Of a stretch of DNA of 64,000 nt, positions 59,775 through 64,000 are shown piece after piece (the stretch's first letter is position 1; the number at the start of each line of letters is the position of its first letter). The notes under the pieces were generated by a model, which saw only the letters and a program-made list of their open reading frames with translations, did not search any database and was not told the origin of the DNA. Origin of the DNA: Hymenochaete sp. R1 (lineage: Eukaryota; Basidiomycota; Agaricomycetes; Hymenochaetales; Hymenochaetaceae); NCBI GenBank assembly GCA_019400425.1, contig JAFREE010000100.1, positions 1 to 64,000 on the forward strand, given 5' to 3'. Both the position numbers and the translations under genes were made by a program.

Positions 59775-62700
59775 CTATTGTCCATTTGCATTCACGGTCC
59801 CGTTCTGATTTGCAGCCTGAACCTGGGGCTTTCGCGACCTCGATGGACGAGGCTTTGACTGCTTTTGCCCACCATCGCTAGTCCTTGCTACCAATGGGAC
59901 ACCGTTTCCCGTCTTTCTTCCATGTCCTTTCGCATCTCCCGTGGCCATTCCTTTCCCTTCTGCAACTTGTTTGACAACTCCCGTTCCTCCCTTCCTCGCT
60001 CCTTTCCTTTTCCCACCCGCAACCGCCCCATTTCCAGGTCTCCCGACCGCAGGCCCAGGAACCGCCTGTGTTTCCCTTCGAATCCTCTCCTCTTCAGCTG
60101 CCCACCATCTCATAAACTCCCTTTCCTCTCGTTCGTTCTCCTTTCTCCTCTCCTCCTCCTCTTGGATCTCTAAGAGGCTCTTCTTTTTACGTCCGCTGAT
60201 ATTAGTATCTTGGTCACGTTGCTGTTGCTGGATTGTGAGGAAAGAAACGGCTTTAGGTGTTGGGGACGGTCTGTCGTTTATTGTGGGCTCGTGGGACTCT
60301 GGTGGAGAAACTGAGATAAATTGGTCGGCCTTAAAAGAGTTTGCAAATGGTAATGCTGGCGGGGCGGCAGCCCATGCCTTGTTCGAACCCTCACTATAAT
60401 GTAGGCACTTAGTACTGCACGTCTCTTGTTCCATAAAACACTTACGAAACACGCCGGCCGGTTGGCACGGTTGAAGATGAGGCTGTCGAGACTTGTCTCG
60501 AAGGCGTGATAGTTGGACCTAAGAAAGCAGAAGAGGGCGCTTGAGCTGAGCCAACTCCCATTGTGGATGGAGCAACTGGCGCTTTCCCCTTCCCGAGTGC
60601 TAGCTGCCCTAGTCCAGTCGAGGCAGGCTTTACTGAGCCCGACATAGTACCCGAAGCCATATTCACGTTCTTCGGCGGCGTTCCCATTCCCATGCCTTTG
60701 AGCATTTCTACCGGCTTTCTTGAGCTCAGTCCGCCTGGCGGTGATGGTCCTGGTCGGTGATTGAGGACTGTTCCGGGAGCAGGGGGATGGACGCGCCATG
60801 GTGAATCTGTTTTCGAACGACATGAATCAACGGGTAGAGAAACTGGTCGAGGACCGGTCATTATTGGCAATTTCGCGATTCCTTCACGGAAAACCGGATG
60901 GGGGCGTTCTGGCGTTTGCGAAGGAGCGTAAGTTGGCATTGACGGCCGTTCGCTTTCAGCTTCTGCCATGATGGACCTCAAATCGGATTTTCTAGCGCGG
61001 GTGGTAAGTAAGGTTTGCATATTGTATCGAACGTACTTTTACCCTTTAGTCACCTCAAGCCTCTTCTTCCAAGGCCCACTCGGGCCCACATCAGGAGCGG
61101 AGCTAGAAGGTGCATCCTGGGCACCAAGTCTTCTCAAAGGCGAAGGCGACGACTTGGGTTCGGGTAGCGACATGGGTGGTATGTCCACCCCATCCATCAC
61201 GAATACTTCATCTGCATCTTCAGCCGCGTCTTCCCGAATGGGCACAATCAATGGACTAATAGGCAGCTTTCTGTCTGCAGGCGGGCTGGACGAAGCTGCA
61301 TTGGTCAATGCGATATTGTCCGAGGAACGAACGGTCTTTTGATTAGTCGGCGATCCGGGCATAAACGTTTCAGGAGACAGCTTGGGGCTCTGCTTCGTCG
61401 AACCAGCAGATACCTTCCTCTCGCGAGTCCTCGGAATAATTATTTCTGGAAGATCTTGCATCTCCAACCAATCCCGCCATTTCTCCGTCGCTTTCTTGAT
61501 ATGCACCTCGCTCCTCGTCACAGGCAGCTTCTCCTTCTGCTGTTCCCTTATGAAAGTGGAGAGTCGCCGAAGTAACGATACCGGCAGATCATCGAGCATG
61601 CGAGATTCGAGAAGAGTCTCGAGGTTCAGAGACATGTAGGATTGGATTGAAGAGGCAAGCTGAGAAGCCGAGAAATGAACGGCACTGGTGAGCATACTGC
61701 ACGCGTTACTAATGTTGAGGAACTCTAGTAGAATAGAGGAGCAGATAAGACTCAGACGATCGAGTAGAAGCTCCTCCTATACAAGTAAGTCTTTATAGTG
61801 CGTCAAAGTGAGGAAAGGGGAAGGGCTAACCGCAATGTCCATGACCTCGAACATGAAATCAATCACATCATCCGCTGATGACACGAAATCTGATAATTTA
61901 AATATCAGTCGCCCGAAAAGATCATGTAAAGAGACAAATCGTACCAATGACCTCAAACATTTCCATCCCCTTTCCCTCATATATAAACTTCATGACGTAT
62001 TCCATACTCCTCCTTCGCCTGTGCTTCAAATCAATGTGAATCACTTCACGCGTCGTGATCCCACCTCTGTGGGCCTTAGAGCTAGGATCAAGCGAACCCG
62101 ACTGTTGAAGCCTGCCTTCCATCCATACCTCATCCCCAAAGAAAGTCGCGAAGAACGGAGAACGTGCGCGCAATAACGTCGAGTGACAACATAATTGTGC
62201 ATCTTGCAGCTCCAATACCGTGTCGTACCGACAAGAATCCGGCCTGTTTCGGCTTGCTGTATCATCATCGTGAACGTGATACTCGTGGCTAAGTCGTTCC
62301 ATACAATTCTCGAGGGAATCCGGAGCGTTGAAAGTCGGTGCGCGCTTGACAGGCGCCTCCAATGCGAAGAGCAAAGAATTTAAACCAAGTTTCGACGCAA
62401 GCGTCTTTAGCTCTATTCTCACCCCATCGATGTTCGTTGGAGGCGAACAGAAAGCCAGACGTTCGGCGATGTGTTCGGCGACGCGGCGATCCCATAGCGC
62501 AAGAATATTGTCGGTATATAGGTATGTCGTAAGCAAGAGAGCAGAAAGAGGGTGCGTTGAAGAGATGACAAGCACACGAGGCTTCGTAGAACGTTTGCGA
62601 GCCAGGCAAATTTGAGGAATGCCTAAATCATTACCCGCCAGTATATCCCGCAAAATCCTGGATCTCGCGCCTAACACGAACCCGTGCACAGGGAACTCGA

Positions 62701-64000
62701 AGCCAGAGCTAACGCGGATAAGTAAATCAGCGCCGTGCTTCATGTCCCGTCCTTCGTAAACACTAGGGTCAGGAGACTTGCGTCGAAGAGCATCTTCTTC
62801 AAGAAGGTCTAGTAGCGCTGTAACACCCTGTATATCTTCGTTGAGCAACGTCTCCTCTGAATCTTCTTCGTTTTCATCGATTGGAGACTTTGCGATAGAT
62901 ATTGATGAGGTCCCAGAAGACGTTAGAGCTGCAGTTCGTGATCCACCCGAATCCGGTGGAGTCGAAGTGTTTCGTAGCCTAGTCCCAACCGGGTCATCGT
63001 CAAGTTTCAACCAGTCTGGCCTGTCGTCACGAATGAACCAAGGTACGATGCTTGCAAAATCCTGCGCCAAGCTTTTTCCACAAACGTGTATCGATCTTGG
63101 CGTTACATTGGAGCGTAACGCGGCGTAGGCACCTGCACTGCTCGCAGAAACACGGACGACCCGCTGCACAAATTGGACTTTGGCGAAGGAAGAGGTCTTG
63201 TTGGTCCGGCTGCGCAGGTATACATGACCAGACTCAGTGCAGAGAAGTATTGTGCCATCAGGGCCAAGAGCAACGTCCTGTTTTACTTCATAAGAATGAA
63301 TCCATCAGTACTTAAAGAAGGGGGTACTGGCCTTCACTGCGCTGAACTGCTTCCTCAACGCCCAAACCCTCGATGGTTTCCCTGGAGTTACGCTCGTCCC
63401 ATCGGCCTTCAGCTGAACAGGTGGAGAGGGCATCGTAAAAGTGAATACTTCACCGTTCGAGGAAAGAGCAGCAAAAGTATCTTCGCAGTTCACGACTTTT
63501 GAGATGCTAGCGTTGTTCTTCGCCATGGGTGGTCGATAAGCCTGGATCTCGGAGGGGAAACTATGAGTTGGGAAGCTGAGGACAACGCAAGGCGGTAAGC
63601 ACCATTACCAGATATGTTGGGGGGGGGGGGGGGAATACGCACTTGAGCTTGAAGTTCTTCCCATTCCAAAAACACAGAACATCCATCGTCTTCAACAGTA
63701 CCGCCATTGCACTATCAGACATACACACTTGAATTACTGGGTGATTCACTTGCGTAACCTTTCTGGGTTGCACTTGAACAGGTGTGCCGATTTTGTCGTA
63801 CCCCAGCTGGCCATTGTTCGTGCCCCACGTAAATAGCTCATTATCTGTCCAGCAGCAAGATGCAGTACGACACGCAGCAATGCCCAGCACGATCTCCTTT
63901 TTCAAGGAGCCTGCGATTCGTTTCGGTGACCCCTGAACCGTTTGACTAGGATCGCCGTCGAGTGCATACCCAAGCTGCGAAAAGCGGTTGAGGCCCCAAC
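59775..64000 (-). CDS. IBTK-like RCC1/BTB protein (5' end outside the window)
   Basis: The N-terminus, where the family carries ankyrin repeats, lies beyond 64000, so the gene is partial here. RCC1-type repeats are seen from 63905 downwards (LFTWGTNNGQLGYD, ALSSNGEVFTF). A BTB domain follows (HGADLLIRVSSGFEFPVHGFVLGARSRILRDIL), then a second BTB unit (DAQLCCHSTLLRARSPFFATFFGDEVWMEG and YVMKFIYEGKGMEMFEVIGDFVSSAD), a helical BACK-like stretch and a long disordered Pro/Ser region. The C-terminal coiled coil is LLEIQEEEERRKENEREEREFMRWWAAEEERIRRE. Exons I could fix at the 3' end are 59775..60393 and 60446..60991, then one from 61043 upward. Metazoan IBTK inhibits Bruton kinase and also serves as a CUL3 adaptor. 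Fungi lack BTK, so an ubiquitin-ligase adaptor role is the likelier reading. Confidence 0.9.
63619..63633. repeat. Homopolymer run of 15 G
   Basis: A tract of 15 consecutive G (plus strand) sits in a predicted intron of the IBTK-like gene, read as poly-C on its sense strand close to a splice site. Length may be affected by sequencing error. Confidence 0.8.

Noticed and set aside
63600..63660. Proline run in the IBTK-like protein
   Set aside because: The Pro codons come from reading the poly-C tract of a likely intron. Skipping it restores RCC1-repeat sequence.

Overview
The window is nuclear DNA of a filamentous basidiomycete, most likely an agaricomycete mushroom-forming fungus. Genes are dense and lie on both strands. 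Most are split by many short GT-AG introns (about 50-70 bases), several exons are very small (13-25 bases), and the gene families are typical of Agaricomycetes. No rRNA, tRNA, CRISPR or prokaryotic operon was seen. For 14 genes I read the exons by hand, and the spliced lengths came out as whole codons with an intact frame.

Layout. 1-6.2 kb holds no intact gene. It carries a decayed P4-ATPase (phospholipid flippase) on the minus strand and other broken coding-like sequence. 6.2-15.8 kb is a cell-surface block: a secreted type-I membrane protein, an MFS exporter, and a glutaminase-GtaA-like enzyme with an added membrane anchor. Both single-pass proteins end in PPxY tails. 15.9-16.3 kb is a deleted copy of a NOP8-like gene whose full version lies at 41.4-43.1 kb. 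16.7-31.2 kb is mostly housekeeping: a tail-anchored septin-like GTPase, an RCC2-like protein fused to a PHD finger, a zinc-cluster/AlkB-like protein, the cap hypermethylase TGS1 and the vacuolar membrane protease PFF1. 31.6-38.6 kb has an orphan gene, a GMC oxidoreductase, and a five-intron membrane protein with a decayed tandem copy beside it. 39.3-49.2 kb has coronin, NOP8-like, an acidic orphan, an FAD amine/amino-acid oxidase and an F-box-like protein. 50.1-59.5 kb has a small orphan, a Zn2Cys6 transcription factor, a cytochrome P450 and an FAD monooxygenase; the last two are transcribed divergently. 59.8-64 kb is an IBTK-like RCC1/BTB protein that runs off the right edge.

How the genes may work together. 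The regulator, P450 and FAD monooxygenase at 51-59 kb look like a small oxidative metabolism cluster, with other oxidoreductases at 33 and 46 kb. The 6-16 kb block suggests nutrient capture and efflux at the cell surface. These groupings are inferences from position and family. The strongest oddities are the decayed duplicates of local genes, the flippase relic, the anchored glutaminase, the RCC2-PHD fusion and the microexons that carry conserved motifs.
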